64,000 nucleotides of DNA from Dromiciops gliroides. Its lineage: Eukaryota; Chordata; Mammalia; Microbiotheria; Microbiotheriidae. The translations under genes were made by a program, and so were the position numbers. Under the pieces are notes generated by a model, which saw nothing but the letters and a program-made list of their open reading frames with translations, searched no databases and was not told the origin of the DNA. The stretch spans positions 57,920,492 through 57,984,491 of the forward strand of contig NC_057867.1 of NCBI RefSeq assembly GCF_019393635.1. The letters are read 5' to 3'. Positions 21,336 through 32,274 of the stretch are shown here, piece after piece (position 1 is the first letter of the stretch; the number at the start of each line of letters is the position of its first letter).

Positions 21336-21815
21336 ATTGTCCTTCAATACACAAAAAGCTTCTTATCACATTAGTATTAGGAAAGAGTGAATAGCAGGCT
21401 CATTTCACATGCTCTGCAGATTATGGCAAAGAAGATATATGACATTTCCTGCCATCCAAAGGGGACACAGTTGAGCTCAAAGAACACCACAATTTTGAAA
21501 ATGACCTGACACATTGCGAGAGGTCTTATATAGCTTCTTATCCATCACAAGTTGGATGCCTTCCATGCCTTCACAAACAGGTTTAGGGAGATACATTCAC
21601 GTTGTACCCTTCAAAGAAACATGTACCATAAAAATAGTCCTTCCAGATTCCACTGCCATAGCATTTAAGAAGAGATCAAGTCATTCCCTCACAAATAGCC
21701 TGGAAGATTGGGATGACAAATTCATGGTGCCTCTGGCCAAGCAAGGGCTTAGAGAATTTAGGCCTTGGCATTAGACACTCTTGGAAAATCAAAGAAAACA
21801 CAATGGTTTACAAGA
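21336..21815. other. no gene seen
   Basis: The 86-codon frame at 21514-21774 has no recognisable motif and no upstream signals. No repeat identified. Confidence 0.35.
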
Positions 21816-21960
21816 GAACCCTTTGTACTTTCCTCACCTGTATATGATGCATACCCTCTGCCCCTAGTCAACTGTAATCTCTTGGAAGACAGCACCTTTT
21901 AGGACTTATATCTCCAATGGCTGGGACAGTAGCTTACACAAATGCCAATAATACAATGGG
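21816..21960 (+). repeat. L2 3'-end fragment
   Basis: AACTGTAATCTCTTGGAAGAC, TATATCTCCAATGGCTGGGAC: the stereotyped L2 terminal region. Confidence 0.6.
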
Positions 21961-23334
21961 TCTGTGATCCCATCTATATGAATATTCCCTCTACTGATAT
22001 AAATCACAACCCCTCCATTCCTGCCCATTTTATATGGCTCGGTACATGTTCTCCCAGAAGTTCACCACAGGGAGTCCACCCACCATGCTGGGGGTGGAGA
22101 TATTCCTCATGCTCTCTTGACATTATGAGGACACCAATGGAACATACAGGATATCTATCTGTTTTCCCTTGCCCGCATCTCATGACCAACCCATCTTCTT
22201 TCCTTTAAAGCTATCCCTTACTCTGGTTTTCCTTTATCATTCTGTTTGTTGAGTTTTGTAGCCTGTTCACACTGCCCAGAAGGCTTTCTATTGTCATTGA
22301 GATAATCTTTAGGGATTATTGTATTCTAGACCTCTCAAACTCAGGTTTCTCTTCAATCTGAATAAACCTTCCACCTTGCAAACTGAAAGCACTCAGTGAT
22401 AATTACTAAATTGAAATGAATTGAAGTAAGCCTTATATAAATCTCTCTCAGGTTTCTTCCCACGGCTCCAAGGCCACTCTAACTCCATATCCTGGCCCCC
22501 ACAGACTGGATCTAGGGCCAGCAGAAGTTGTTTGTCCTTTCTGACCAGGCTATACCAAATGATAACAATGGAATCCATCATCAGACAGAGTATCTTGTGT
22601 CTCAGTAACTATCCTTAGAGATCCCTGCACCCTGAGCTACGTGGGCAAATCACAAAACAATTAAGACAGCCACAAAAACAAAGAGGAGGCCTCAGCAGTC
22701 ACTGCACGTCCCTCCAGCTTCACAGGGCTCCAAGCTATAATTCCAAGAGGGGAGAGCAGCTAAGATTCATTTCACGCAATCACTGCCTAAATGGTTTCCT
22801 CTTCAGCGGCCCTGACCTTGAGTGGTGCCTTTCTTTTCTCATCCACTGTGCACACTGGGATAGGACGATGAATCAAAGCATGAGTCCAATGGGGCAAAAG
22901 GAAGAGCTGGCATGATTCCAGAAAGCAATCTGGGGCCCTTATGTCCAGTGGGTGTAACACATCGGCTGAGGCCACATCTGTCCTCCCAAGGGTAGGCCTC
23001 CTCTGGCCTGGCCTGGGAGTACACCTGGCAGTTATGCAAATTCATGGACATATGACTTCAAAAAAGGACAAGTCATACAAAGCCACAAAGGCTAGTTTTG
23101 AAGTGCGTAATACATTCAGACATGTAGTGAATAAGTATGACAGAAAGTGGACTTTGATGTTTCAAAGACTGTGACTAACTGCTTGAGCATCCTAATTTTC
23201 ACACAGGACACACACACACTCCACCTCTCCTGTCACTCACACAAAAAGTTTTCAAAGACATTCTTTTTTTCCTCTTCCAAATATTAAAAAAAACTTTTAC
23301 TTCCAAGTTTGTCATTGCTTATGTCCTTCTTGCC
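21961..23334. other. no gene seen; mostly unique-looking
   Basis: Short frames (60-88 codons) on both strands overlap and lack motifs. No repeat is clear apart from (AC)-rich text near 23205. Confidence 0.35.
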
Positions 23335-23560
23335 TTAAAACCCTGCCCATTTAGCCTCCCCCCCCAACTCAGTCAAATCCTCCCCATCTTTCAAGGCCCA
23401 GGCTAAATTGTACTTCCACCAGGATGCCCTCTCTGAGTACTGCAACCACATGCTTATCTCTTTTGTCTCTGGATTCCTACTGCACTTATGATCTGTCCCA
23501 CTCAGTGCCACATACATCAGAGTGTCTTATCCACTAAACGGTATATTCCTTGAGGACTTG
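23335..23560 (+). repeat. L2 LINE 3' region
   Basis: CAATCCTCCCCATCTTTCAAGG-type order, AGGCTAAATTGTACTTCCAC, AGGATGCCCTCTCTGAGTAC, and the end GGTATATTCCTTGAGGACTTG. Confidence 0.75.
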
Positions 23561-23574
23561 GACTATATGAATGA

Positions 23575-23667
23575 AAGAAGGAAGGAAGGAAGGAAGGAGG
23601 TAAGGTGGGAGGAAGGAGGGAGGGAAGGGAGGGAGAGAGAGAAAGAAAGAAGGAAAGAAGGAAAGAA
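23575..23667 (+). repeat. GGAA/GGGA purine microsatellite
   Basis: AAGGAAGGAAGG and GGGAGGGAAGG blocks directly abutting the SINE that follows, as at 3290-3386. Confidence 0.9.
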
Positions 23668-23810
23668 GGGGGCAGCTAGGTGGCACAGTGGATAAAGCAC
23701 TGGCCCTGAATTCAGGAGGACCTGAGTTCAAATCCAGCCTCAGACACTTGACACTTACTAGCTGTGTGACCCTGGGCAAGTCACTTAACTCTCATTACCC
23801 TGCAAAAACT
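23668..23810 (+). mobile_element. marsupial tRNA-derived SINE
   Basis: GGGGCAGCTAGGTGGCACAG, TAAAGCACTGGCCCTGAATTC, GTTCAAATCCAGCCTCAGAC, GACCCTGGGCAAGTCACTTAA. Close to the family consensus, so comparatively young. Confidence 0.92.
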
Positions 23811-24003
23811 AAAATGTTTTTTTAAAAGTATCATCTCTGAGTGTAACAAGATCCCCAAGATCCCTTCCCACTATGAATTTCCATTTGATTCTGTTTTCTC
23901 TTTTGTGTATAGAAGCCCAGGATACAGATGAAATTTTTAGTAAAAAAAAAGCTTTGTAAACAATTCCTTTGTAGACAAGAAGTCCAGAGAAGAGTATGGA
24001 TGG

Positions 24004-24435
24004 AGTTTTTTAATCATAAAAGTATTTTATTATTTTCTAGTTACATGTAGAGATAGTTTTCAACATTTGTTTTTATAAGATTTCTAGTTTCAAACTCTTC
24101 TCCCTCCCTCCTCTCCCTCCCCCCTCCCCAAGACAGCAATCTTATATAAGTTATATATGTACAATCACATTAAACATATTTCGGAATTAGTCATGCTGTG
24201 AAAGAAGAATTAGAGCAAAGGGGGAAAACTTCAAAAAAGAAAAAAAATAGAAATAATATGGTTCGATCTGCATCTAGATGCCACTGTCCTTTTTTCTGGA
24301 TTTAGAGAGCATTTTCCATCATGAGTCCCTTAAAACTATCTTGGACCATTGTACTGCTGAGAAGAGTCAAGTCTGTCACAGTTGATCAACACACAATGTT
24401 GCTGATACTGTGTACAATGTTCTCCTGGTTCTGCT
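24004..24435 (-). mobile_element. L1 LINE 3' end, minus strand
   Basis: On the minus strand the order is the marsupial L1 3' end: an AGAACATTGTACACAGTATC-type start, TGTTGATCAACTGTGACAGAC, GGACTCATGATGGAAAATGC, GATGCAGATCGAACC, CATGACTAATTCCG and finally TCTACATGTAACTAG. 5'-truncated. Only 3' UTR remains. Confidence 0.85.
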
Positions 24436-24447
24436 CTGGATGGAATT

Positions 24448-24520
24448 TTTTTTAATGTATGAGGTATTTTATTTTTTCCATTACATGTAAAGATAGTTCT
24501 CAACTTTTGTTTATGATGGA
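24448..24520 (-). repeat. second short L1 3'-end copy, minus strand
   Basis: TTTTTTCCATTACATGTAAAG and GATAGTTCTCAACTTTTG repeat the terminal bases of the neighbouring L1 copy, giving two L1 3' ends in tandem. Confidence 0.75.
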
Positions 24521-24559
24521 ATTTTTAGTGAAGGAAAACTCCATGTAAGTCAGCAGTAT

Positions 24560-25215
24560 GGAAGAATATGACCTCTCCTTCTTCCCCCTTCCACTCCAAA
24601 GCTTATTCAATCTTAGCCTGAAATGAGTGCGGCAAAAGGTCCAGTACCAGAAAGGGCATAATTCTTCTTCATTCCAATGATGACAGCCTATATCTGGAGT
24701 TATGTGCTCCATTGTGGGCACGAAATGTCATAAAGGGTGTTGATAAGCTAGAGGGCATCCAGAATGGTAAGACCACTGTAGACTACACTATGCAAGAATG
24801 ACCTAGAGAAACTGGAGTAACTGTTTAGCCGGAGAAGTCAAGTCTTGGTTGGATGGGATTGGGAAGCAGAGGAATGTGGGAGATAACAACTGTCTTCGAA
24901 TATTTCAAGGGCTGCCCTGTCTAATCCTAAGGGATCAGACTTTTTCTGCTGGGCCCTGAAGGGTGGAATAAGGAACAACAAAGGGAAGTTACAGAGAAGC
25001 AAATTTTAGACTGCATGCCATGAAAACTTCCTAACAATTAGAGCTATCTAAAAGTATAATAGGCTGCCTTAGACTGTAGTGGGTCCTCCTTCACCTGAGA
25101 TCTTCAAGTAGGGAGGTGCTGGACAATCAATTGCTTCTCATGGACACAGAAGAAATGATTTAACAGCTTGGCCTCAGAAGCCCCTTCTCACTTTTAGATT
25201 TTATGATTGTCTAAA
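24560..25215 (+). mobile_element. CR1/L3-type LINE 3' region
   Basis: TATGTGCTCCATTGTGGGCAC, GTTGATAAGCTAGAGGGCATC, GGAGATAACAACTGTCTTCG, ATTTCAAGGGCTGCCCTG, AATAGGCTGCCTTAGACTG, terminal GATTTTATGATTGTC. Decayed, with no open reading frame of note. Confidence 0.78.
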
Positions 25216-25560
25216 CTTATTTCAATTCCTCATGACACTATCGAGAATGATCTATTTTGATTCCCATTTCTAGTGGATTATAGACTACTTTATTCACCTT
25301 TTCCCAAATGACTTGCTGTCCTCTACTTCTATTTTCCTTATTTCTGACTCAGAGCTTGGATTTAAAGTATATCTTGCATTTGAAATGCCCTAAAATCCCA
25401 TCTCCTTTAAGGAGAGAGCTTTAGTCAAAAAAGCTATAGTGATGGTATCTGTAGATAAAACAGGTAATCCACCAGCTTCCAAGTTACTCAGTAGCTCTCA
25501 TTTGGGGCTCACAGTATAAGTACATTTACCTTAACCAGTGGCATCTAATATAGAGGAACA

Positions 25561-25720
25561 AACATTTGGACTTAAGACTCACAAGACCTGAGTTCAAGTC
25601 CCAGCTAACTACTTAGGCAAACTACTTTCCTTCTCTGACCCTCAGTTTCCTAACCTGTTAAATGAGAAGATAATTTTCTTGACTCCTCTACAGAGAAAAG
25701 AGATAATGAATATAAATGGT
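25561..25720 (+). repeat. tRNA/MIR-type SINE fragment
   Basis: AAGACCTGAGTTCAAGTCCC, CTCAGTTTCCTAACCTG, TTAAATGAGAAGATAATTTTC. Confidence 0.7.
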
Positions 25721-25852
25721 ACTGTAGCTATAAACAGCTAAAAAATTGAGGCTACCTATATAAGATCTCTTTATTTAGAGGTTAACATGAGTCATTATTA
25801 GTTTTTTTCATTATAACTTCAGAAGGATAAGCCTTTGTCTAATTTGCTTTGT

Positions 25853-26109
25853 TGTTTCTGTTGTCATTTCAGTCGTGTCTGACTCTTTGTGACTCCATTT
25901 GGGGGTTTCTTGGCAGAAATACTGGAGTAGTTTGCCATTTGCTTCTCCAACTCATCTTACAGTTGAGGAAATTGAGGCAAAGAGGGTGAAGTGACTTGCC
26001 CAGGGTCACAATGCTCGTAAGCATCTGAGGCCAGATTTGAACTTAGGAAAACAAGTCTTCCTGACTTCAGGTCTAGCACTCTATCTACTGCCCTGCCACC
26101 TAGCTACCC
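25853..26109 (+). mobile_element. SINE with GTTGTTTCAGTC-type head, target duplication visible
   Basis: GTTGTCATTTCAGTCGTG, CTGACTCTTTGTGACTCC, CTGGAGTAGTTTGCCATTTGC, then a MIR-like end. Flanks AATTTGCTTTGT (25841-25852) and AATTTACTTTGT (26110-26121) match at 11 of 12, an aged duplication. Confidence 0.9.
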
Positions 26110-26224
26110 AATTTACTTTGTACAATGCCTCAAATGTAACTAGCAAAAACAAAATAGTGATTTATCCCATGGTGATTTATGAAGCACTCAGTGTGTTCAT
26201 AGCTCTGTAACATGTACAATGTAC

Positions 26225-26410
26225 TGAGAACCACAGGTTCAGTGATCTTAAGCAAAAATGGATGTTAGAGGTCATCAGGGCCAACCTTCTCATTTTACAA
26301 ATGAAGAAATAAAGGCCCAGAGATAGACTCTTCTTTGACAGTCACACAGGTAATAAGTGGCAGAGTCAGCATTCTGAGGTCCTGAGATTTCCAAGTCTGG
26401 CCCACTTCCC
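26225..26410 (+). repeat. MIR-type fragment
   Basis: GATGTTAGAGGTCATCAGGG, CTCATTTTACAAATGAAGAA, CACACAGGTAATAAGTGGC. Confidence 0.7.
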
Positions 26411-26499
26411 CTGTACCTGGATGATTCTGCCTCCTAGAAGAAACTTAATGGGCTCATGATAGCTCCAACTTAGGATCAAGAATTTGAGAACTTGTCATG

Positions 26500-26812
26500 T
26501 GCAAGAAGGATGTGATTTGTTTCATTTGACCCCAGAGTGCCAGACTTGGGGCAGTGGATAGAAGTGGCAAAGAGGCAAACTTAGGGTAGATACAAGAGGA
26601 AACATACTACCAATTAAAGAAGGGCAAAAGTGAAAAGGGAAGCCACAGGAAGGGGGTGAGTTGCCCACCCTTGGAAGTCTTCGAGCAAAGGATAGATGAC
26701 TACTTGTTGGGACTCTCATAGAAGGGATTTTGAGTCTGGTAATGGCCAAAATAACAAGACCTAAGCTCCCTTCCAACTCTGACTATTGTGATTCTCTGAA
26801 ATCTGCAAATGC
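26500..26812 (+). repeat. CR1/L3-type LINE 3' end
   Basis: GGAAGCCACAGGAAGGGGG, AAGTCTTCGAGCAAAGGATAG, GACTACTTGTTGGGAC, CTCCCTTCCAACTCTGAC, and the terminal TTGTGATTCTCTGAA. Confidence 0.7.
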
Positions 26813-26879
26813 TCTTGATTGTGAATGAAAAAAATAGCCAATCTCAAAATTAAGTTGAAGACTTCTTCTAAGTTTTTAC

Positions 26880-27325
26880 TGGTATTTTTTTCTTTTTACA
26901 TCTCTTTCCTCTATAAATAGAATCCTCCCCCTAATGACAGAGCCACCCCTTTTTAACAGAATAAAAACATACATAGGAGAAGAGTTAAGTAAAATTTGCC
27001 AAGACATCTGCCAAGTCTGAGAGTATGTGTACTGCTCCATACCCTTAACATGTTCCCATCAACCACTACCACTGCAAAAGAGAGAAACATTTTTTCTAGG
27101 GTAATCCTTGTTACAATAATTATTCACTCAATTTCTTTTCTGTTATTGTTATTCTTGCCATATATTGTACTCGGTGTGTAGATTTTTTTCCTGGTTCTGC
27201 TTACTTTACTCTGAACCAGTTCATGTAAGCCTTTCTACATTTCTCTGAACTATTCCTATTCATTCTTCCTTATGAAACAGTACTATATTATTCTATTCAC
27301 ATATCACGGTTTATTTAGCTATTTA
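26880..27325 (-). repeat. L1-like LINE fragment, minus strand
   Basis: 27185-27320 reads CTGGTTCTGCTTACTTTACTC, CAGTTCATGTAAGCC, AACAGTACTATATTATTC, ATATCACGGTTTATTTAGC, the reverse of marsupial L1 3' text. 26880-27180 is pyrimidine-rich and probably part of the same or a related element. Confidence 0.6.
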
Positions 27326-27774
27326 AGTGAAGGAGTTTTAGCTAGAATGCCCCATGAGGGTAGGTGAAAAAATCTAGGATTATCAGTATCATAGGCATCA
27401 TCTCCATGGCTAAAAAAGAAAGGAAAGATAGGAAGTCAAATGCAGACCGTGAGCTCCATGAACACACCTACAGTGTCACAGGTTCCATCTTTTTGGAAAG
27501 TTAGAATGGAATGCCTCCAAGTCCTTTCAATGTGGCTTTGAATTCATTCTATTGCTTCTAAGTGAAAACTGCTTAGAAATGCTCTTCACACACTTTCCCA
27601 TCTTTCCTGTCACCCTCCCATCCTTCCTCCACCTCCCCAGAATGTAGTGCATCTGGGGAGGGAGTGAGAAGAAAGAAGCAGAAAAACAAACAAGTGCCCT
27701 CTCAGTTCATTTTTCCCCAAAATAAGTTCTGTTTGAAACCTCTATGATTTTCCTGCCAAATTATTGTCTTAGGG
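27326..27774. other. no gene seen
   Basis: Unique-looking sequence with no recognisable repeat. Confidence 0.4.
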
Positions 27775-28230
27775 ATGACTGTAGAGGGACACAAATCCAA
27801 AATGAATATTGCTCCTTCTGCAATAACTATGCTAAAAACACATGAGGGGAAGGAACTTTCAGCACAGTCAACGCCTGTTCCTCCCCCTGGCAGATCTCAG
27901 TTGCTAAACTGTCATCTTAGAAGAGAGCTTTGGGACACAAATTCCCACTGGAAATGCTTCTGTGACTTCTTAACTGCCATTCAGCCAGGGGAAAATATAC
28001 TTGGCAGTGCTCTCAGGTATTGCTATAATACATACTTATACTCTATAATGTACTTGATTGTTTTTCTGGAACAAACCTATCACATTTCAGACTCTCCATT
28101 TTCCCTTCCTTTTACCTGTGGAAGATTTCTTAGACATGAGCACTTGATACTTATTAATGGGAGTGAAGAGTCTCTTGGAAATTATAAAGACAGTGGACCA
28201 CAGTTAGGATGCTGTCAGCATCACCAGTGA
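27775..28230 (+). other. 151-codon open frame, unrecognised, probably chance
   Basis: An ATG-to-stop frame in sequence without clear repeats. The translation has no known domain, no signal peptide and no compositional bias. A short hydrophobic stretch (about residues 85-100) is not a convincing membrane segment. The ATG lacks a good start context, and I see no promoter or poly(A) pattern. Listed because it is the longest frame outside the retrogene that is not in repeat sequence. Not called as a gene. Confidence 0.15.
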
Positions 28231-28567
28231 CAGAGAGACAGACCAAACTAACTGTCAAAGGTGTCCCATGCACCCAGTTCTTTTCTTCAAGTATTTAGCT
28301 CTGCTCCTCCCCATTCCAGACAGAGGGGAGTAGGGAGGGGGTCTTCACTTGGCCAGAAATTCAAGGGGAATCACTACTTGAGAAGCAAGCCTCAAGGAAG
28401 AGAAATGTTGCTCCAGAAGTGAAGGAAAAAGAAGAGAGAGAAGCCCAGAAAATAAAGGAATAAACCAAGCAAGGACAGTCTGGAGCTTGTAGATCGTAGC
28501 AGAATAAGGAGTCCTACATTAGCAGGATCACTGGGCAGCCACAGAATTTGTTGTTTGTTTGTTTGTT
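28231..28567. other. no gene seen
   Basis: Purine-rich, unique-looking sequence ending in a GTTT repeat (28553-28570). Confidence 0.4.
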
Positions 28568-28640
28568 TTTTGAAGAAAAAAAGAATGTTAAAGCTGTCTT
28601 TACATGAATTGGGGGAAAATAAGATAAAAAGTAAATAGAT
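28568..28640 (+). repeat. L1 3'-end fragment
   Basis: AAAGAATGTTAAAGCTGTC, TTTACATGAATTGGGGGAAA: the L1 terminus. A close relative lies at 29945-30040. Confidence 0.65.
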
Positions 28641-28797
28641 ACCTGGGTATGAGAGAGTGGGTCCAGTAGCTTAGGCTGTCTAGTTCTCATGGTGGGGCCA
28701 TTAGATCTGAGATGCCATTAACACCACAAACAAAGTGAATGTGAAATGCAACCAAGACAGTGAAAGCCAAAGATCCAACCAAGTTCTAAAAAATCCT

Positions 28798-29065
28798 AAG
28801 CAGCTAGGTGTCATGATGCATATAGCACTGGACCTAGAGTCATGAAGACCTGAGTTCAGATCTGGTCTCAAACACTTTCTAGCTTGGTGACACTGGTCAA
28901 GTCACTTAAACTCTGTGGGCCTCATTTTCCTCATCTGTAAAATGGGGATAATAACAGCATCTACCTTGCAGGGCTGTTTTGAGGATCAGATGAGAATAAA
29001 TTATTTGCAAAGTGCTTAACCTGGAACATAGTAGGCACATCTATATGAATGTTAGCTATTAGCCA
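28798..29065 (+). mobile_element. full-length CORE/MIR-type SINE
   Basis: AGCAGCTAGGTGTCATGATGC, GAAGACCTGAGTTCAGATC, GTCAAGTCACTTAAACTCTG, CATTTTCCTCATCTGTAAAA, TTTGAGGATCAGATGAGAAT and GTAGGCACATCTATATGAATG. The tRNA-like head, core and tail are all present. Confidence 0.85.
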
Positions 29066-29309
29066 TAAGCCAAACCAAGAACAACAAGAAGGGTATCGAA
29101 TAAAATGAATGTACTAGCATATCCAAATGGCAAGAGCAAAAAGCATTAACAGCAAGTACAAGAATCTTGTTTAGCTACTTTTTTTCGTTGCTTAATTAAG
29201 CCAGTCAAGGGGAACCATACAGCAGCTGCTAACTCCATGAGCATCCATTCACTGGGAGCAGCAGAAAGGGATTGCCGCCAAACAGGAGTGACTGTCTGCC
29301 AGGAGCAAG

Positions 29310-29363
29310 ACCTGGAAGAAATAGAGAGACAGACAGGAGCTGTGGGGGAGGGATGGAGGGAGG

Positions 29364-29429
<66 letters not shown>

Positions 29430-29691
29430 CCAGAAGAGAGAGGCAGAGAGAGACACAGAGAGACTGAGAGACAGACAGACATGAAAAGAGAGATCAGAAG
29501 AGAGGGGCAGAGAGAGACAGAAAGAGAGGCAGAGACGAAGACAGGGGGCAGAGACATGGAGATGGGAGAGAGGCAGAAAGAATGAAAGGAATAATGAGGG
29601 GGAAAGACAGAGACAGCAACAGAGGGACAAAGAGAGACACAGAGAGAGGAGGAAGAGGAGGAACAGAAGGAAAGACAGATGAGGAGACACC

Positions 29692-29743
<52 letters not shown>

Positions 29744-29790
29744 CAGCTCAAGGAGAGAGGAAAGGGTGAAGAGAGATAGATGTCTAAATA
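29310..29790 (+). repeat. polypurine tract with two (GA)n microsatellites
   Basis: About 480 bp almost free of C and T on the plus strand. (AG)n of about 29 units lies at 29369-29427 and (GA)n of about 24 units at 29695-29741, joined by degenerate GAGACAGAGAGA repeats. Frames of up to 187 codons (Ser/Leu-rich on minus, Arg/Glu-rich on plus) are repeat artefacts. The tract could form intramolecular triplex DNA. Confidence 0.95.
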
Positions 29791-29944
29791 AAGGACAGAG
29801 ATTCTGGCTCAAGAGAAAATAAGGGAGGATTCAAGTCTATGGGTCTCTCTTTAGCCCTTAAGAGTCAGTCACATTACCTTATCACAAAGGGTCAGGCACC
29901 TGTACATGTATATTGCTTGCCTTCTCAATGAAAGGGCAAGTGTG

Positions 29945-30040
29945 GGGTAGAGAATTTGGAACTCAAAATTTGAAGAAAAAAAGAACGTTAAAATTTTCTT
30001 TACGTGAACTGGGGGAAAATGAAATATTAAATTTTAAAAA
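29945..30040 (+). repeat. L1 3'-end fragment
   Basis: GAATTTGGAACTCAAAATTTG, AAAGAACGTTAAAATTTTC, ACTGGGGGAAAATGAAATA: the L1 terminus. Confidence 0.75.
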
Positions 30041-31085
30041 GAAAGGCTCAGACAAAAGACAGTAGATTCTTTTCTCCAAGATGCATTCAGCTTTTGCTTT
30101 CCGATTCCCATATGCTGCCCAAAAGTTTCTGGGCCTTATGAAAACTCTCTTAATAGATCAAAATAACCCAGTAATACTTGTCAAACCCCTTGGGGGATAC
30201 ATCCTGCACACAGGTAAGTGATTATGAATTCAGACGAGAAGGGAGAAGAGAAGGTCACCCACAAGAGGTAGCACCTTCCAGGCACGGGGGCATGTGCAAA
30301 GGTCCAGAGAAGGGAAACTGAATGGCAAGTTGGAAGAACAGCCAGCACATTGGGTTAGCTGGCATGTAAGGTGTGTGGAAGTGGGGTGCCATGAGCTTAC
30401 AAAGTAGGCTGGATTTAGACTGTGCCAAGATTTAAACTACCAAGATAAGGAGTCTGTATTTCCTCTTAGGGACAATAAGGAGCCGCTAATGATCCTTAAA
30501 GAAGAGAGTGTCTTGGTCAGGCTCATGGGTTCAAGGGATCTGTGGAGAAGATGGCTTGACCATTAGTTCAAATGGAGAATCAATAAGATAGCTCAGAGGA
30601 GAGGTGATGAGGCCTGGAACTAGAGGGGTGAGCATTCAAAAAGAGAGATGTTGTGGGGCTTAAAATATTGAGACTTGACCACTGATTTGCTATGGAAGGA
30701 GGAGGACACTGAAGACTTGAGGATGACTTAAACCACAAACCTGGGCCTGGGCCAGCATTCTCAAAAGAAATACAGAAGTGTGGAGGAAAGATAGATTGAG
30801 AAGGGAGTTTGAGATGCCTACAGGCCAAGGAGGAGGACACGCCCCTCAGGCAGTTACTTACATCGAAAAGAAACTCAGAGGGGAGTCTAGGGCTGGATAG
30901 ACAGATTTTAGAGTCACCTGCACAGGGAACATTGGAGGGAATGGCAAGGGGGCAGAGAAGGATATTGAAAAAGGGAAGCAAAGATTTGGAGAAGCTCGTG
31001 CCCAAAGTCAAGCTCATTACTTTTCCCCTAAACCATGTTGCTTTTGTTCCCCCACTAGTTCTCATCATCCATCCACCTTCACTTG
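30041..31085 (+). repeat. ancient interspersed repeat, family not named
   Basis: GGCACGGGGGCATGTGCAAAG, CACATTGGGTTAGCTGGC, GACAATAAGGAGCCGCTAATG, GTCTTGGTCAGGCTCATGG recall the dispersed repeat at 3.96-4.48, 38.3-38.8 and 54.3-54.6 kb. The 162-codon minus-strand frame at 30580-31068 lies within it and is not called. Confidence 0.5.
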
Positions 31086-31140
31086 TTTATTAATAAAGGA
31101 TTATGTGAGAGTCATTCCTCTTGCCCAGACATCCATAAAG

Positions 31141-31325
31141 CAGGGTTTCTTAATCTCTGTTGTATCTCAGACACCATAGGCAGTTTGGGGAAGTCTATGG
31201 GCCCCTTCTCAGAATCATATGTTTAAATGAAGAAAAGAAAATGCACAGGATTCAAAAGGCAACAAATCATAATGAAATGCAGTTATTCATTTTTTAAGTT
31301 CATGGACCACAGGTTAAGACCCCCT
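31141..31325. mobile_element. small hAT-type DNA transposon fossil
   Basis: Starts CAGGGTTTCTTAATCTCTG and ends ACAGGTTAAGACCCCC, imperfect inverted ends. Inside, GGGGAAGTCTATGGGCCCC, TTCTCAGAATCATATG and GTTCATGGACCACAGG match the copy at 39310-39494. Confidence 0.7.
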
Positions 31326-31399
31326 TCCACAAAGGGTCTTCACAACATGGTTTATATTTCCAGGCCCAGACTCTCTCTTGAGCTCCAGGACTGTACCAC

Positions 31400-31837
31400 T
31401 AATTGCCTTTTTGCAACACGTTTTAAACTGGAGATCCCAGAGTCATCTCAAAATCACAATGTGCAAAAGAGAATTATTCATCTTTCATCCCTTCCCCAAC
31501 CCACCCCGTTTCCAAAGTTTACTATCTCTGTCAAAAACACCACCATTTTACCAGTCTCCCAGATTTGTAAACTCAATATCATCCTAACACCTCACCCTTC
31601 CTCACCCCATATATCCAGACAGTTGCCACGTTTTGCCATTTCTACCATCCCATCACTCTCATATAATCCCTTTTCTCTACTCAGAAACGTAGCACTTTTT
31701 TCAGACCCTTACCACCTCTTACTAAGATTATTACAACAGTCTCCTAGTTGTCCTTCCTGTCCCAAGTCTCTCCCCCACTTCAGTCCATACTCAAAAGAAC
31801 TGCCAAAGTAATTTATGTTCAATGTAGATCTCACCAT
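31400..31837 (+). repeat. L2 LINE, first part, split by a SINE
   Basis: Pyrimidine-rich L2 text: TTACTATCTCTGTCAAAAACACC-type order, AAACTCAATATCATCCTAAC, ACTAAGATTATTACAACAG, CTCCTAGTTGTCC. The 194-codon frame at 31227-31811 arises from this stop-poor sequence. It continues at 32084 after the SINE. Confidence 0.7.
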
Positions 31838-32083
31838 GACTTTTCAGTTATGTCCAACTCTTCATGGTCACATTAGGGGGTTTTTGCGTGTGTTTTTGGC
31901 AGAGATACTAGTTTGCCATTTCCTTTTCCAGCTCATTTTACTGATGAGGAAAGCAAGGCAGAGAGGGTAAAATGACTTGCCCAGGGTCACATAGCTAGTA
32001 AATGTCTGAGGCCAGATTTGAACTCAGGAAAATGAGTATTCCTGACTCCAGGCCCTGTGCTCTATCCACTGCAGCACCCCCTA
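31838..32083 (+). mobile_element. SINE with TTTTCAGTTATGTCC head, inserted in L2
   Basis: CAGTTATGTCCAACTCTTC, GCAGAGATACTAGTTTGCC, GGTAAAATGACTTGCCCAG, CTGTGCTCTATCCACTGC. L2 sequence on both sides shows it is the later insertion. Confidence 0.87.
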
Positions 32084-32240
32084 CATGCCCTCCCTCCCTA
32101 ACTACTATGTATTTATTTTCTCCACTGATAGAACATAAGCTCCATGAGAGCAGAGATTGTTTAATTTTTTGTTTTATTTATGTTTTCCTTTATATCCCCT
32201 GTACTTAACACAGTACTTGACACTTAAAAGTTGATTGATG
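32084..32240 (+). repeat. L2 LINE 3' end
   Basis: GATAGAACATAAGCTCCATG, AGAGCAGAGATTGTTTAA, CTGTACTTAACACAGTACTTG, GTTGATTGATGAATAA: the L2 terminus. Confidence 0.8.
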
Positions 32241-32274
32241 AATAATTCTTCCCTCATTAAAAACAGTCCGCCAA

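Noticed and set aside
27775-28230. 151-codon frame in repeat-poor sequence as a gene
   Set aside because: No domain, poor start context, no promoter or poly(A) pattern; kept only as a low-confidence note.
29249-29812. 187-codon minus-strand frame and several overlapping frames
   Set aside because: They are translations of the GA/CT microsatellite (Ser/Leu or Arg/Glu repeats) in several frames at once.
30580-31068. 162-codon minus-strand frame
   Set aside because: Falls in an old interspersed repeat on its pyrimidine-rich strand; no motif.
31227-31811. 194-codon frame
   Set aside because: Lies on pyrimidine-rich L2 sequence, which is stop-poor by composition; no protein family resemblance.
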